Source of the DNA: Streptomyces sp. NBC_01428
GTDB taxonomy: Bacteria; Actinomycetota; Actinomycetes; Streptomycetales; Streptomycetaceae
DNA: 64,000 nucleotides
NCBI RefSeq assembly: GCF_036231965.1
Contig: NZ_CP109499.1
Location: 2,604,001 to 2,668,000, forward strand
Direction: 5' to 3'
Program-made: the position numbers and the translations under genes
Notes under the pieces: generated by a model
Database searches by the model: none
What the model saw: the letters and a program-made list of their open reading frames with translations, nothing else
Told to the model about the DNA's origin: nothing
Shown here: positions 15,599-25,032 of the stretch, in pieces
Layout of the letters: each line of letters opens with the position of its first letter
How positions within the stretch are numbered: the first letter of the stretch is position 1

Positions 15599-16543
15599 TC
15601 AGCCGTCGAGACCGCCGCGCCAGTGGGCGTACGTGGCGGCGATGCCGTCGCGCAGCGGGATCGCCGGCTTCCAGCCGAGGTCCGCGAGCCGGGAGATGTC
15701 GAGCAGCTTGCGCGGAGTGCCGTCGGGGCGGGTGGTGTCCCAGCCGATCCGTCCGGTGAAGCCGGTCACCTCGGCGACCGTCGCGGCCAGGTCGCGGATG
15801 GTGAGGTCGTTGCCGCAGCCCACGTTCACCGGCTCGTCGCCGTCGTAGGAGCGCAGCAGCAGGGCGCAGGCGGCGGCGAGATCGTCGACGTGGAGGAACT
15901 CCCGGCGCGGGGAGCCGCTGCCCCACAGGGTGACCTCGTCACGCCCCTCGGCCGCAGCCTCGTGGAAGCGGCGGATCAGAGCGGGCAGGACGTGGGAGGT
16001 CTCCAGGTCGAAGTTGTCGCCGGGGCCGTAGAGATTGGTCGGCATGGCGCTGATGTAGGACGCGCCGTACTGACGCCGGTAGGACTGCACCTGGACGATG
16101 CCCGCGATCTTCGCGAGGGCGTAGGCCTCGTTGGTGGGCTCCAGCGGTCCGGTCAGCAGGGCGTCCTCGCTGATCGGCTGGGGGGCGTGCTTGGGGTAGA
16201 TGCACGACGACCCCAGGAAGAGCAGGCGGCCCACACCGGCGGCGTGGGCGCCGGCTATCACGCTCAGCTGGATCTGGAGGTTCTCCTCCAGGAACTGCAC
16301 CGGCTGGGTGCTGTTGGCCATGATCCCGCCGACCTTCGCGGCGGCGAGCACCACGGCGTCGGGGCGCAGGTCGGCCAGTTCGGCCGCGGTGCGCGCGGCG
16401 TCGCGCAGGTCCAGTTCGGCGCGGGTACGGGTGAGCACCTCGTGCCCGTCGGCGGCGAGCCGGCGGGCGACGGCGGAGCCCACCAGGCCACGGTGGCCGG
16501 CGACGAAGACACGGGCGCGTTCGGGCAGGAGCGATGCGGTCAT
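15599..16543 (-). CDS. fcl: GDP-L-fucose synthase, 314 aa
   Basis: An NADPH-dependent epimerase/reductase that turns GDP-4-keto-6-deoxymannose into GDP-L-fucose in the cytoplasm. The nucleotide-binding motif GHRGLVGSAV is at about residues 15-24. The SDR catalytic pair is in EAYALAKIAGI (YxxxK), preceded by FLGSSCIYPK, which is highly conserved in Fcl. NLYGPGDNFDLETSHVLPALIRRFHEA matches the substrate region. The product of the divergent gmd gene is its substrate. The start is uncertain: ATG 16543 lacks a strong ribosome binding site, and ATGs at 16555 and 16618 are in frame. I keep 16543 because homology begins right there. A leaderless or weakly translated message is possible. Confidence 0.92.
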   Translation of the reverse strand: MTASLLPERARVFVAGHRGLVGSAVARRLAADGHEVLTRTRAELDLRDAARTAAELADLRPDAVVLAAAKVGGIMANSTQPVQFLEENLQIQLSVIAGAHAAGVGRLLFLGSSCIYPKHAPQPISEDALLTGPLEPTNEAYALAKIAGIVQVQSYRRQYGASYISAMPTNLYGPGDNFDLETSHVLPALIRRFHEAAAEGRDEVTLWGSGSPRREFLHVDDLAAACALLLRSYDGDEPVNVGCGNDLTIRDLAATVAEVTGFTGRIGWDTTRPDGTPRKLLDISRLADLGWKPAIPLRDGIAATYAHWRGGLDG

Positions 16544-16599
16544 ATGCCGGATCATGCCAGGCGCCGCGGGGCCGGATCGCCCGGATCGGCAACTCTGCC

Positions 16600-16624
16600 G
16601 AAATTTCCTGTAGTTCATGACATG
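16600..16624. promoter_or_regulatory. AT-rich promoter motif, site 1 (fcl/gmd)
   Basis: GAAATTTCCT at 16600-16609 contains the perfect palindrome GAAATTTC and is followed by TTCATGACATG at 16614-16624. The same two elements recur upstream of the LamG protein gene at 17807-17852. It lies in the 152-bp divergent region between fcl and gmd. A shared regulator is an inference. Confidence 0.45.
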
Positions 16625-16695
16625 CGACCCGCGACCCGCGGGCGCACGGACCGGACCGGCCCGCTGGGCGGATCCGGCAGGGAGGGGAACACCGC

Positions 16696-17709
16696 ATGAC
16701 CAAGACCGCGCTGATCACCGGCGTGACCGGGCAGGACGGCTCGTACCTGGCGGAGCTTCTGCTGGCGAAGGGATACCGGGTCCACGGCCTGGTGAGGCGG
16801 TCGTCCAGCTTCAACACCGAGCGGATCGACCACATCTACCAGGGCCCCCAGGAGGCCGAGCGGAACTTCGTGCTGCACCACGCCGACCTCTCCGACGGGG
16901 TGGCGCTGGTGAACCTGCTGCGCGAGATACAGCCGGACGAGGTGTACAACCTCGGCGCGCAGTCGCATGTGCGGGTCTCGTTCGACGCGCCGCTCTACAC
17001 CGGTGACGTGACCGGCCTGGGCCCGCTGCGCCTGCTGGAGGCCATCCGGGCGAGCGGGGTCGAGACCCGCATCTACCAGGCCTCGTCCTCGGAGATGTTC
17101 GGCTCGACGCCGCCCCCGCAGAACGAGGACACCCCCTTCCACCCGCGCAGTCCGTACGGCGCGGCGAAGGTCTTCGGGTACTGGACCACGGTCAACTACC
17201 GTGAGGCGTACGGGATGTTCGCGGTCAACGGCATCCTGTTCAACCACGAGTCCCCGCGCCGCGGCGAGACCTTCGTGACCCGGAAGATCACCCGCGCCGT
17301 CGCCCGCATCAAGGCCGGTCTCCAGGACCGTCTCTACCTCGGCAACCTCGACGCGGTGCGCGACTGGGGCTACGCGCCCGAGTACGTCGAGGCGATGTGG
17401 CGGATGCTGCAGCACGACGAGGCGACCGACTACGTGGTCGCCACCGGAGTCCCCGCCACGGTGCGGCAGTTCGTGGAGACGGCGTTCACCCACGCCGAGC
17501 TCGACTGGAACGAGCACGTGCGCTACGACCCCAAGTACGAGCGTCCCAGCGAGGTCGACGCGCTGATCGGTGACGCGTCCAAGGCCCAGGAGCTGCTGGG
17601 CTGGAAGCCGACCGTCCTGGTCGACGAGCTGGCGCGGATCATGGTCGACGCCGATGTGCAGCAGGTGGAGAAGGAGCTCGCGGGCGCCGTCGTGCGCATC
17701 GACCGCTGA
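16696..17709 (+). CDS. gmd: GDP-mannose 4,6-dehydratase, 337 aa
   Basis: Dehydrates GDP-mannose to GDP-4-keto-6-deoxymannose, the first step to GDP-fucose or GDP-rhamnose. The [15 protein letters not shown] nucleotide-binding motif lies at residues 7-21. [26 protein letters not shown], the active-site SSSEMFG, and the YGAAK YxxxK motif follow. [17 protein letters not shown] is the usual Gmd signature. GGAGGGG precedes the ATG by 8 nt. It is divergent from fcl, and together they form a complete GDP-fucose module for the surrounding glycosyltransferases. Confidence 0.95.
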   Translation: MTKTALITGVTGQDGSYLAELLLAKGYRVHGLVRRSSSFNTERIDHIYQGPQEAERNFVLHHADLSDGVALVNLLREIQPDEVYNLGAQSHVRVSFDAPLYTGDVTGLGPLRLLEAIRASGVETRIYQASSSEMFGSTPPPQNEDTPFHPRSPYGAAKVFGYWTTVNYREAYGMFAVNGILFNHESPRRGETFVTRKITRAVARIKAGLQDRLYLGNLDAVRDWGYAPEYVEAMWRMLQHDEATDYVVATGVPATVRQFVETAFTHAELDWNEHVRYDPKYERPSEVDALIGDASKAQELLGWKPTVLVDELARIMVDADVQQVEKELAGAVVRIDR

Positions 17710-17806
17710 CGCGGGCCACCTGCGGAGGAAGCCGGCCACCTGCGAAAAGGGGGCCGTGCGTGCCTGGTGGGCTTCGGGAGAGTCACGGAAACGCCGTGAA
17801 CACCTT

Positions 17807-17852
17807 GAAATTTCCTACCAGATGAGTCAAGTGCGTTCCATGACGTGTCATG
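17807..17852 (+). promoter_or_regulatory. AT-rich promoter motif, site 2 (LamG protein)
   Basis: GAAATTTCCT at 17807-17816 repeats the element found before fcl/gmd. It is followed by TTCC and the inverted repeat CATGAC-GT-GTCATG at 17839-17852. The region 17710-17965 is otherwise without a gene and is presumably the promoter and leader of the LamG protein gene. Confidence 0.45.
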
Positions 17853-17965
17853 TACTCGTATGGTTCGCGAGCAAACAGTTCACGCGGCCCGTGCGGATCA
17901 GGGGAAACACCGCCGGGCACGCCGAGGCAATGGGTCCGCAAGCGGGCCCGGAAGCCGGGGGGTTC

Positions 17966-20689
17966 ATGCACAGATCCAGAGGGCTCAGCGCCGCCCTTGT
18001 CCTTTCCACAGCGGCAGGCCTGGGCCTGGTGGCCATGCCGCAACCGGCCGCAGCGCTCACCGCGCCGGTCGCCTTCACCGCCGACGACCTGCCGACCTGG
18101 CAGACCAACGGCATCGTGTGGGCGCTGGCGGAGGCCGGCGGCACCGTGTTCGCCGGCGGCACCTTCTCGCAGGTGCGTCCGCCCGAGGGGGGCAGCGGCA
18201 CGGCGCAGAACGCGGTGAACTTCGTCGCGCTGAACGCGGCGACCGGCAACCCGACGTCCTGCAACCTGTCCTTCACGATCGGCAGCGGCAGCGCGACGGT
18301 CCGTGCGCTCGCCGTCTCGCCGGACAAGAAGACGCTGTACGCGGGCGGTTACTTCGGGGCGGTCAACGGCACGCCGGTCAGCAGCCTCGCCGCGATCGAC
18401 ATCGCCACCTGCACGCCCAAGGCGAACTTCCACCCGAGCGTCTCCGCCACCGTGCGGACGCTCGCGGTCACCAACGACACCGTGTACCTGGGTGGCGACT
18501 TCACCTCGGTCGGCGGTGCCGCGCACGCACGGTACGCGGCGGTCGACGCCACCAGCGGCGCCGTCAAGCCCTTCCAGGCCGACGTCGACGAGCCCGGCCG
18601 GGCCGTCGCGGTCACCCCGGACGGCAGCAACGTGATCCTCGGCGGTGACTTCTTCACCGTCAACGGCGCCAACTCGCACGCCCTGGCCGTCGTCGACTCC
18701 GCCACGGGCGCCAACGTCCGCACCTACCCGGGATTCATCGAGAACAACTCGGTGGTCAAGGCGCTCGACACGGACGCCACCGGCTTCTACACCGGCAACG
18801 AGGGCACCGGCGGCGGCGTCTTCGACGGCCGTATCGCGCTGGACCTGTCCACGCTGAACCAGCGCTGGCGCGACACCTGCCTGGGCGCCACCCAGGCCGT
18901 CAAGTCGTACCAGGCCGTCGTGTACAGCGCCTCGCACGCGCACGACTGCTCCAGCGTCGGGGAGTACCCCGACGGGCGCCGTCACCACCTGCTCGCGGAG
19001 CCGACCTCCGGCACCAACAAGCTGGGCTGGTTCCCGGACACCAACGACGGTCTCGGCGAGGGCATCGGCCCGCGCGCCATGGCGATATCCGAGACCTCGA
19101 ACAACAAGTACATGTGGGTCGGCGGCGAGTTCACCACCGTCAACGGCTCGGCGGCCCAGGGTCTGACGCGCTTCGCGGCGACCCCGGACGTCGGCGCGCC
19201 GACGGTGCCCTCGGTCAGCGCCGAGTCGGTCAAGCCGACCGAGGCGCACGTCCGCTGGCGGGCCAGCCTCGACACGGACGACACCAAGCTGACGTACAAG
19301 GTGTACCGCAACGGCGGTTCCACGCCGGTGTACACGGTCGACGGCGACTCCGTGGAGTGGTCGCGCCCGCAGCTGTCGTTCACCGACACCAACGTCACGG
19401 CCGGTTCCACCTACAGCTACCGGGTGACCGCGACGGACGGTGCGGGCAACGCCTCCGCGCTGTCCTCCACGGCCACGGTGACGGTGCCGACCTCGGCCCA
19501 GAAGTACGCGGCGAAGGTGCTCGACGACGGTGCCAACCTGTACTGGCGCTACGACGAGTCGGCCACTCCGTTCGTCGGTGACACCTCGTCCGGCGACCAG
19601 AGCGGCATCCACGTCAACGGGCCGTCGCTGCGCCAGACTCCGGCGGCCGTGACCGGTCCGTCCACCGCCATCGGGTTCAACGGCTCGGACCAGATCGTGT
19701 ACAGCGACAAGCGCACCACGGTGCCGAGTCAGTACTCGATCGAGACCTGGTTCAAGACGACCACCACCAGTGGCGGCAAGCTCGTCGGGTTCGGCGACAA
19801 CACCACGCGGGCCAGCGGTAATTACGACAAGCACGTCTACATGCGCAACGACGGCCGGCTGGTCTACGGCGTGTGGACGGGCTCGGCCCGCACCATCACC
19901 TCGTCCAACGGCTACAACGACGGCTCCTGGCACCACGTCGTCGCCACCCAGGGTTCCTCCGGGATGGCGCTGTACGTGGACGGCAGCCAGGTCGGCACGC
20001 TCGCCGAGTCCAACAGCCAGGCCTACAGCGGCTACTGGCACGTCGGCGGCGACAACCTCAACGGGTGGCCGAACCAGCCCTCCAGCAACTACTTCAACGG
20101 GCAGATCGACGAGACCGCGATCTACCCGTCGGTGCTGAGCCCGGCCCAGGTGCAGAGCCACTACACCCTGGCCTCGGCCCCGGCCGACAGCGTGCAGACC
20201 GTCCGCGCCACGGACGACACGTACGTCAACGCCGGTGCCGCGAGCACCAACTACGGCACCTCCACCTCGCTGGCGGTACGCGGCAGCGCGGCGTACGAGA
20301 CGTACCTGCGCTTCGCCCTGCCGGCGGCGCCGGCCGGGACCGTGCTCAAGAGCGCGCGGCTCGCGGTGAAGACGACCACGCTGAGCACCGCGGGCAGCAC
20401 GGACGACATCGCCGTACGGCCGGTGACCGGGAGCTGGACCGCGGCGGGTACCACGTACACGTCACGGCCCGCCGTCTCCTCGACCTCGGTCGGCACCCTC
20501 ACCGGGGCCACCGACCTGTCGACGGTCTACTCGGCGACGCTCGACACCTCGGCGCTCTCCCCCGCTCTGGGGGGCAGCTACGACCTGGCGCTCACGAGCA
20601 CCGGGACGGACGCGCTGTGGGTGTGGTCCAGTGAGGCGTCGGCCGCGGAGAACACCCCGCAGCTGGTGCTGACCTTCGGGGCGCCGTAA
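17966..20689 (+). CDS. Secreted multidomain surface protein: propeller, FN3, LamG, DNRLRE; 907 aa
   Basis: A signal peptide covers about residues 1-33 (LSAALVLSTAAGLGLVAM, cleavage after AAALT or nearby). Next is a propeller-like region to about residue 410, built from at least five GGxF blades such as VFAGGTFSQV, VYLGGDFTSVGG and MWVGGEFTTVNG (delta-60-like repeats). A fibronectin type III domain covers about 412-510 (YKVYRNGG...YSYRVTATDGAGN). A LamG/concanavalin-like jellyroll covers about 511-735, with IGFNGSDQIVYSD, FKTTTTSGGKLVGFGD and GSWHHVVATQ. A DNRLRE domain fills 740-907. There is no sortase motif or C-terminal membrane anchor. The architecture points to carbohydrate binding outside the cell, perhaps of the polysaccharide made by this locus. 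The chosen ATG follows GGGGGG. The open frame extends upstream but without a better start. Confidence 0.85.
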   Translation: MHRSRGLSAALVLSTAAGLGLVAMPQPAAALTAPVAFTADDLPTWQTNGIVWALAEAGGTVFAGGTFSQVRPPEGGSGTAQNAVNFVALNAATGNPTSCNLSFTIGSGSATVRALAVSPDKKTLYAGGYFGAVNGTPVSSLAAIDIATCTPKANFHPSVSATVRTLAVTNDTVYLGGDFTSVGGAAHARYAAVDATSGAVKPFQADVDEPGRAVAVTPDGSNVILGGDFFTVNGANSHALAVVDSATGANVRTYPGFIENNSVVKALDTDATGFYTGNEGTGGGVFDGRIALDLSTLNQRWRDTCLGATQAVKSYQAVVYSASHAHDCSSVGEYPDGRRHHLLAEPTSGTNKLGWFPDTNDGLGEGIGPRAMAISETSNNKYMWVGGEFTTVNGSAAQGLTRFAATPDVGAPTVPSVSAESVKPTEAHVRWRASLDTDDTKLTYKVYRNGGSTPVYTVDGDSVEWSRPQLSFTDTNVTAGSTYSYRVTATDGAGNASALSSTATVTVPTSAQKYAAKVLDDGANLYWRYDESATPFVGDTSSGDQSGIHVNGPSLRQTPAAVTGPSTAIGFNGSDQIVYSDKRTTVPSQYSIETWFKTTTTSGGKLVGFGDNTTRASGNYDKHVYMRNDGRLVYGVWTGSARTITSSNGYNDGSWHHVVATQGSSGMALYVDGSQVGTLAESNSQAYSGYWHVGGDNLNGWPNQPSSNYFNGQIDETAIYPSVLSPAQVQSHYTLASAPADSVQTVRATDDTYVNAGAASTNYGTSTSLAVRGSAAYETYLRFALPAAPAGTVLKSARLAVKTTTLSTAGSTDDIAVRPVTGSWTAAGTTYTSRPAVSSTSVGTLTGATDLSTVYSATLDTSALSPALGGSYDLALTSTGTDALWVWSSEASAAENTPQLVLTFGAP

Positions 20690-20705
20690 CCCTCACGGCG
20701 TCCCC

Positions 20706-20779
20706 GTGGTCGGGGTGCCGGGCCGTGCGCCCGACACCCCGACCACCCCACCTGGGCCCGCACCTCCGTGTGCGGGCCC
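20706..20779 (+). terminator. Two tandem hairpins after the LamG protein gene
   Basis: The first has 17-bp arms (20706-20722 and 20730-20746, one mismatch, 7-nt loop). The second has 10-bp perfect arms (20754-20763 and 20770-20779, 6-nt loop). Both lie between the LamG protein gene and the lipoprotein gene, so the latter needs its own promoter or read-through. Confidence 0.8.
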
Positions 20780-20817
20780 GCCTTCATACCCGGCCCGAGC
20801 GGGCCGCAGGAGCCACC

Positions 20818-21507
20818 ATGCACACTCGTACTCTCCGGTCCCTCCGGCGCGGTGCCGCCGCCGGCGCCCTCGTCGCGCTCCTCGCGCTCTCGGGCTGCAG
20901 CTCGGACGGCGGTTCCGACGCGGCGGCGAAGCCGACGCGGAGCATCTCCGACGACCAGGCGGCCGGCGTCCCGGACGACCAGGCGAGCCCGGCTCCCGAG
21001 GAGTCGTCTAGCCCCTCCAAGGGGCCGGTCCTGCCCGACGCGAAGCTCACCCCCGTGACGGGTTCCTTCACCGCCAAGGAGAAGAAGTACCTGCACGGCC
21101 GGGTGCCGAAGAACATGGACCCCGCGGCCGTGCTCCAGGTGGGCCAGGAGACCTGCCAGCGCGTCGAGCGCACCGCCGCCCACGACAAGGACGCCGCCGT
21201 CGGCGCGCTCATCGCCGGGGACCTGCCGTCCGCCGACGACGCGATCGGCCAGCTGTGCCCGAAGCAGAAGCCGCTGCTGGACCTGGCCGCGACCGGCTTC
21301 GCCGACGGCACCCGCAAGAAGCCGGCGCCGGGCACCTACCGCGCGCTGACCAGTGCGAAGGGCTGCACCTGGAAGGCGCTGGGCGCGGGCGACAAGGTGC
21401 TGGCCTCGGGCCCGGGCCCGGACGCCCCGAAGAAGATCACCGCGAAGATCCCGGCCGGGACCGCCACGTTCGTCTCCTCGGGCTGCTACGCCTGGCTCCC
21501 CGCCTAG
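20818..21507 (+). CDS. Lipoprotein of unknown function, 229 aa
   Basis: The N-terminus is a clear lipoprotein signal: a basic stretch, a hydrophobic core and the lipobox LSGC with the lipidated cysteine at residue 27. A serine/proline/aspartate-rich linker follows to about residue 75. Two small domains follow. One contains four-helix-like sequence with two cysteines (QETCQRVER and GQLCPKQ). The other is a beta-rich C-terminal module with CTWKALGAG and SSGCYAWL that could hold a disulfide. AGGAG precedes the ATG. Lying inside the polysaccharide locus behind the LamG protein, it may be an envelope accessory factor, but no family is recognised. Confidence 0.75.
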   Translation: MHTRTLRSLRRGAAAGALVALLALSGCSSDGGSDAAAKPTRSISDDQAAGVPDDQASPAPEESSSPSKGPVLPDAKLTPVTGSFTAKEKKYLHGRVPKNMDPAAVLQVGQETCQRVERTAAHDKDAAVGALIAGDLPSADDAIGQLCPKQKPLLDLAATGFADGTRKKPAPGTYRALTSAKGCTWKALGAGDKVLASGPGPDAPKKITAKIPAGTATFVSSGCYAWLPA

Positions 21508-21570
21508 CCGGGGTCGCCGTTCGGACCGGCGCGTGTGCGCACCGGTCCGAACGAGGGGACGACGTCGCCT

Positions 21571-22680
21571 CTAGGCCCGCTCGTACACGTCGAGAAGCGT
21601 GCCGAGGACCGCGTCCATGGCGAACGTCTCGGCGGTGAGCTTGCGGGCCGCCGCCGACGCGGTGCGCCGGGCGTCCGGGTCCAGCAGCTCCAGCACCGCC
21701 GGGGCGATGCCGTCGGGTCCCGTGACCACCCGGCCGGCCCCGGCCCGGTCCACGTCGCGGGCCAGGCCGTTGGAGTCGGTCACCACGACCGGTGTGCCCA
21801 CGGCCATCGACTCCAGGACCGACATCGGGAACGGCTCGTCCACCGACGGCAGCACGTACACGTGCGCCCTGCGCAGTTCCTCGGTCATCCGGGCCCCGTC
21901 GAGGGGCCCCGGGCAGCTCACCCGCGCCGCGAGTCCGAGCTCGTCGATCCGCCGTCGCACGGCGGTGAGTTCCCCCTCGTCGGGTCCCGCCACGACGACC
22001 GTCGCCTCGGGGTGCCGGGCCAGGATCGCGGGCGCCGCGTCCACCAGGTCGACGGGGCGTTTACGGGCCTGGAGCCGGGCCGCGTACAGGATGCGCGGCG
22101 GTCCTTCGGGGGCCGGGCCCTCGGGCTGCGCGGGCACGCCGTTGACCAGGCGGACGGCGCGGGCGAGGCCCGTCCCGCCTACCACGGCCTCCAGATCGCG
22201 CAGTTCACGGGTGGTGAGGTGCAGGACGGCCGTCGCAGCGCGCAGCACCCGCCGCACCGCGACGGCGTCGAGAAGGCGCGCCGAGCGCCGCTCGCTCGGG
22301 TCGACCATGCCGTGCGTCTGGAGGACCAGCGGCTTCCCCGCGCGCAGCGCGGCGAGCGCCACCGGCAGGGTCACCAGGTCGCGCGCCAGATGCACGTGGA
22401 CGACGTCGGCCTGCCGTACGAGACGGTGGGCGCCGGCGAGGAGGGAGGGCGAGGTCAGGCCGCTGAACCCGAGCGGCAGAATCCTGCGCGCCTGGTGGAG
22501 GCGGGCGGGCACGCCCTCCACCTCCTCGGGCAGGGGCCGTTCGAAGCCGTCGGCGAGGGCGGTGAGCCGGGCGTCGTGCCCGCGTTCGCGCAGCCCCTTG
22601 CAGAGGTTGAGGGCGACCCGGACGGGACCGCCGAAGGCGTGGGTGGGGCTGTGCAGGGTGACCGCGTGCAGCACTCTCAC
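21571..22680 (-). CDS. Glycosyltransferase family 4 protein, 369 aa
   Basis: A GT-B fold retaining glycosyltransferase. The N-terminal domain begins VRVLHAVTLHSPTHAFGGPVRVALNL, with the glycine-rich acceptor loop. The donor-binding domain has RILYAARLQARKRPVDLVDA and the catalytic EX7E-like stretch DEPFPMSVLESMAVGTPVVVTD. It probably adds one sugar (perhaps fucose or mannose) to the lipid-linked repeat unit at the cytoplasmic face. Its GTG start overlaps the stop of the preceding acetyltransferase gene by 4 nt (GTGA), indicating translational coupling. The donor and linkage are unknown. Confidence 0.88.
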   Translation of the reverse strand: MRVLHAVTLHSPTHAFGGPVRVALNLCKGLRERGHDARLTALADGFERPLPEEVEGVPARLHQARRILPLGFSGLTSPSLLAGAHRLVRQADVVHVHLARDLVTLPVALAALRAGKPLVLQTHGMVDPSERRSARLLDAVAVRRVLRAATAVLHLTTRELRDLEAVVGGTGLARAVRLVNGVPAQPEGPAPEGPPRILYAARLQARKRPVDLVDAAPAILARHPEATVVVAGPDEGELTAVRRRIDELGLAARVSCPGPLDGARMTEELRRAHVYVLPSVDEPFPMSVLESMAVGTPVVVTDSNGLARDVDRAGAGRVVTGPDGIAPAVLELLDPDARRTASAAARKLTAETFAMDAVLGTLLDVYERA

Positions 22681-23216
22681 GCCGGCTCCTCGACGGGTCG
22701 GCGCCGGTTGTCGGCGGTGTGCAGGGTCAGCTCGGGCAGATCGGTGTGGAGCACCGCTCCGGCACCGACGACGGCGCAGCGGCCGACCTTCACCCCGGCG
22801 AGGACGGTGGCACGGGCCGCGACCCAGGCGCCGTCGTCGACGGTGATCGGGGCGTTGCGGTACCGGAAGTCGGCGGCGCGGTGGTCGTGGCTGCCCGTGC
22901 ACAGCAGGGCCTCCTGCGACACGCACACATGGGCGCCGAGGGTGACCGGCTCCAGGTTGAGGATCCACGCCCCCTCGCCGATCCAGGTGTGGTCGCCGAC
23001 CGTGAGCTTCCACGGCCACAGCACGCGCACCCGGTGACGGATGAGCACCCCCGTGCCGATCTCGGCGCCGAAGGCCCGCAGCAGGGCCGTCCTGACCCGG
23101 GCCGGGGTGAACCACGCCATGAAGAGCGTGTTCATCACCGCGAACCAGAGCGCCTGGACGAGTATCCCGCGCCCCTTGTCGTATCCGGCCAGTGTGAAGG
23201 CCGGGAGATCACGCAT
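22677..23216 (-). CDS. WcaF-like O-acetyltransferase (left-handed beta helix), 179 aa
   Basis: The sequence matches the colanic-acid type WcaF/LpxA-like acyltransferases. It has an N-terminal amphipathic segment with QALWFAVMNTLFMAWF, then hexapeptide repeats (TVGDHTWIGEGAWI, LGAHVCVSQEALL, VDDGAWVAARATVLAGVKVGRCAVVGAGAV). The catalytic histidine is likely in TGSHDHRAADF. It would O-acetylate a sugar of the exopolysaccharide. GGGGGAA precedes the ATG at 23216. First gene of a two-gene leftward operon with the GT4 gene; the 123-bp region upstream is a divergent promoter shared with the Wzy-like gene. Confidence 0.85.
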   Translation of the reverse strand: MRDLPAFTLAGYDKGRGILVQALWFAVMNTLFMAWFTPARVRTALLRAFGAEIGTGVLIRHRVRVLWPWKLTVGDHTWIGEGAWILNLEPVTLGAHVCVSQEALLCTGSHDHRAADFRYRNAPITVDDGAWVAARATVLAGVKVGRCAVVGAGAVLHTDLPELTLHTADNRRRPVEEPA

Positions 23217-23339
23217 CGAACCATTCCCCCCAACAGCGTCTCCCCGGACGCTACTTCGCCACACTCTAGTAGCTGACCGTTCACCGCAGGCCAGGGCTCG
23301 TTAGACTGCGCCGGGGATCTCTTTCGGGGCGGGGGCGCC

Positions 23340-24842
23340 ATGACGCAGCAGATGGACCGGGGCACGACCAGCACGCCCGGGTCACCGGAGCGGGGCTGGC
23401 AGGCGGCGGTGCCGCCCTTCCGGCCGCGGACGCTGCTCTCCCGCGCGCTGTCGGTTCCCCTCGTCCTCGGCTTCTCGGTGTTCCTGCCGCTGCTCGTCCT
23501 GGTCCAGCCCGGCACCGGTCTGCACGACTCGGCGCTGTGGCTCCAGCTGGCGCTCACCATGTACGCGGGCATCCGGCTCTCCACGATGATCCTCTCCAAC
23601 CGGCGCAAACTGCTCGCGGGTTCGTTCTGGCTGTTCGTCTACATGGCGATGGGTGTCGCGCCGCTCGCGCAGGCCGTGCTCGGCCGCACACCGACCCCGG
23701 TGGTGGGCGCGCGCACCGATCTGACGGAGGCCGTCGCCCTCGTCCTGATCGGCTGTGTCGCCTTCGACATCGGCACCCTGCTGGCGCGCCAGCGGCCCGA
23801 GCGGAAGCGGGAGGACAAGCTGCGTCCGGCGCTCGTGCACCGGCGCCGGCTGTACCTGCTGACCGTGATCGCCTTCTTCGGCTCCGCGCTCCTCGTGGTC
23901 AAGCTGGGCGGCCCCGCGGTGTTCTTCACCAGCCGCCAGGAGATCATCAGCAGCGTCCAGGAGGCCGGGCTCTCCCAGGCGGACTCGCAGGCCGGACAGG
24001 CCATCGTGCGGGGGTTCGGCACCGTGCCCGCGCTCATCGCCTGGCTCGCGTACACACGCTGGCTGGTGACCTCGCGGCGGGCGCGGCGCTCCGTGGTGAT
24101 CATCGCGGTCTGGGGGGCGCTGGCCGCCCTGAACGCGGTGGTCAACAACCCGATCTCCAACCCGCGTTTCTGGTTCCTCACGGTGCTCTTCTCGCTGCTG
24201 TTCACGGTTTTCCCGGTGAGCGCGGCCTTCTACCGGATCGCGCTCAGCCTGGGTGTCATCGTGGCGCTGGTCGTCTTCCCGTTCGCGGACCGCTTCCGCT
24301 ACGACGACGCCAACTACCGCCCGGTGCAGACCACGTCGCCCCTGGAGCCGCTGGCCCTCAAGGACTACGACCAGGTCGGCATGTTCGCCAACACCATCAC
24401 GTACGTCCGGTCCGGCAGCGGCCACACCTTCGGCCGTCAGATGGCCGGCTCGGTGCTGTTCGCGGTCCCCCGCTCGGTCTGGCCCGACAAGCCGATGGAC
24501 ACCGGGGTCATGGTCGGCCAGTGGATGGGCGCGACGAACACGAACCTCTCGTCGCCGGTGTGGGCCGAGCTGTGGATCGACTTCGGTCCGGTCGGCATGG
24601 TGGCGGGGTTCGTGGCGCTGGGCTACGCGGCGGCGCGGGTCGACCGGCGCTATGCCCGCCGTGCGGTGCGCAGTGCCCGGCCGGGCAGCCTGATCGCCCT
24701 GGCCGTCCCCCTGGTCGCCGGCTACTCCTTCATCCTGCTGAGAGGCCCCCTGCTCCAGGCGTCGGGCCGGGTGGCCATCGCGGCGTTCTGCATCGCCCTG
24801 ATCACCACGTTCCGCCAGGACCGGGCGACGGGACTGCGCTGA
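23340..24842 (+). CDS. Wzy-like O-antigen/exopolysaccharide polymerase, 500 aa
   Basis: An integral membrane protein with about 11-12 hydrophobic segments. A periplasm-type loop in the second half holds RYDDANYRP and GSGHTFGRQMAGSVLFAVPRSVWPDKP, a pattern typical of oligosaccharide repeat-unit polymerases. The following NTNLSSPVWAELWIDFGPVGMVAGFV is also found in this group. It would join lipid-linked repeat units outside the membrane. Its gene stands alone and rightward, divergent from the acetyltransferase operon and convergent with the flippase operon. No close functional homologue can be named, as Wzy proteins diverge quickly. Confidence 0.82.
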   Translation: MTQQMDRGTTSTPGSPERGWQAAVPPFRPRTLLSRALSVPLVLGFSVFLPLLVLVQPGTGLHDSALWLQLALTMYAGIRLSTMILSNRRKLLAGSFWLFVYMAMGVAPLAQAVLGRTPTPVVGARTDLTEAVALVLIGCVAFDIGTLLARQRPERKREDKLRPALVHRRRLYLLTVIAFFGSALLVVKLGGPAVFFTSRQEIISSVQEAGLSQADSQAGQAIVRGFGTVPALIAWLAYTRWLVTSRRARRSVVIIAVWGALAALNAVVNNPISNPRFWFLTVLFSLLFTVFPVSAAFYRIALSLGVIVALVVFPFADRFRYDDANYRPVQTTSPLEPLALKDYDQVGMFANTITYVRSGSGHTFGRQMAGSVLFAVPRSVWPDKPMDTGVMVGQWMGATNTNLSSPVWAELWIDFGPVGMVAGFVALGYAAARVDRRYARRAVRSARPGSLIALAVPLVAGYSFILLRGPLLQASGRVAIAAFCIALITTFRQDRATGLR

Positions 24843-25032
24843 CCTCGGCATCCCGACCGGGCCACGCCCTGCCGGAAGCCCCGGCCCGGCGGACGGCGGG
24901 TCATCCCAAGCGTGTCACCGGCTCCGTCCGTGCCCACCCGGCGGCCGCGGCCGGGAAGAGGCCGACCACCGCGCTCGTACCGACGACCCGCGCTCGCCCG
25001 TACCGGAACCCGTCGGCCCTTTCGTCGACGGC

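Noticed and set aside
17783..20161. Very long open frame on the minus strand opposite the LamG protein gene
   Set aside because: It is the antisense shadow of a gene with clear signal peptide and domains; the composition is typical of a high-GC shadow frame (V, G, R, D rich) with no motif.
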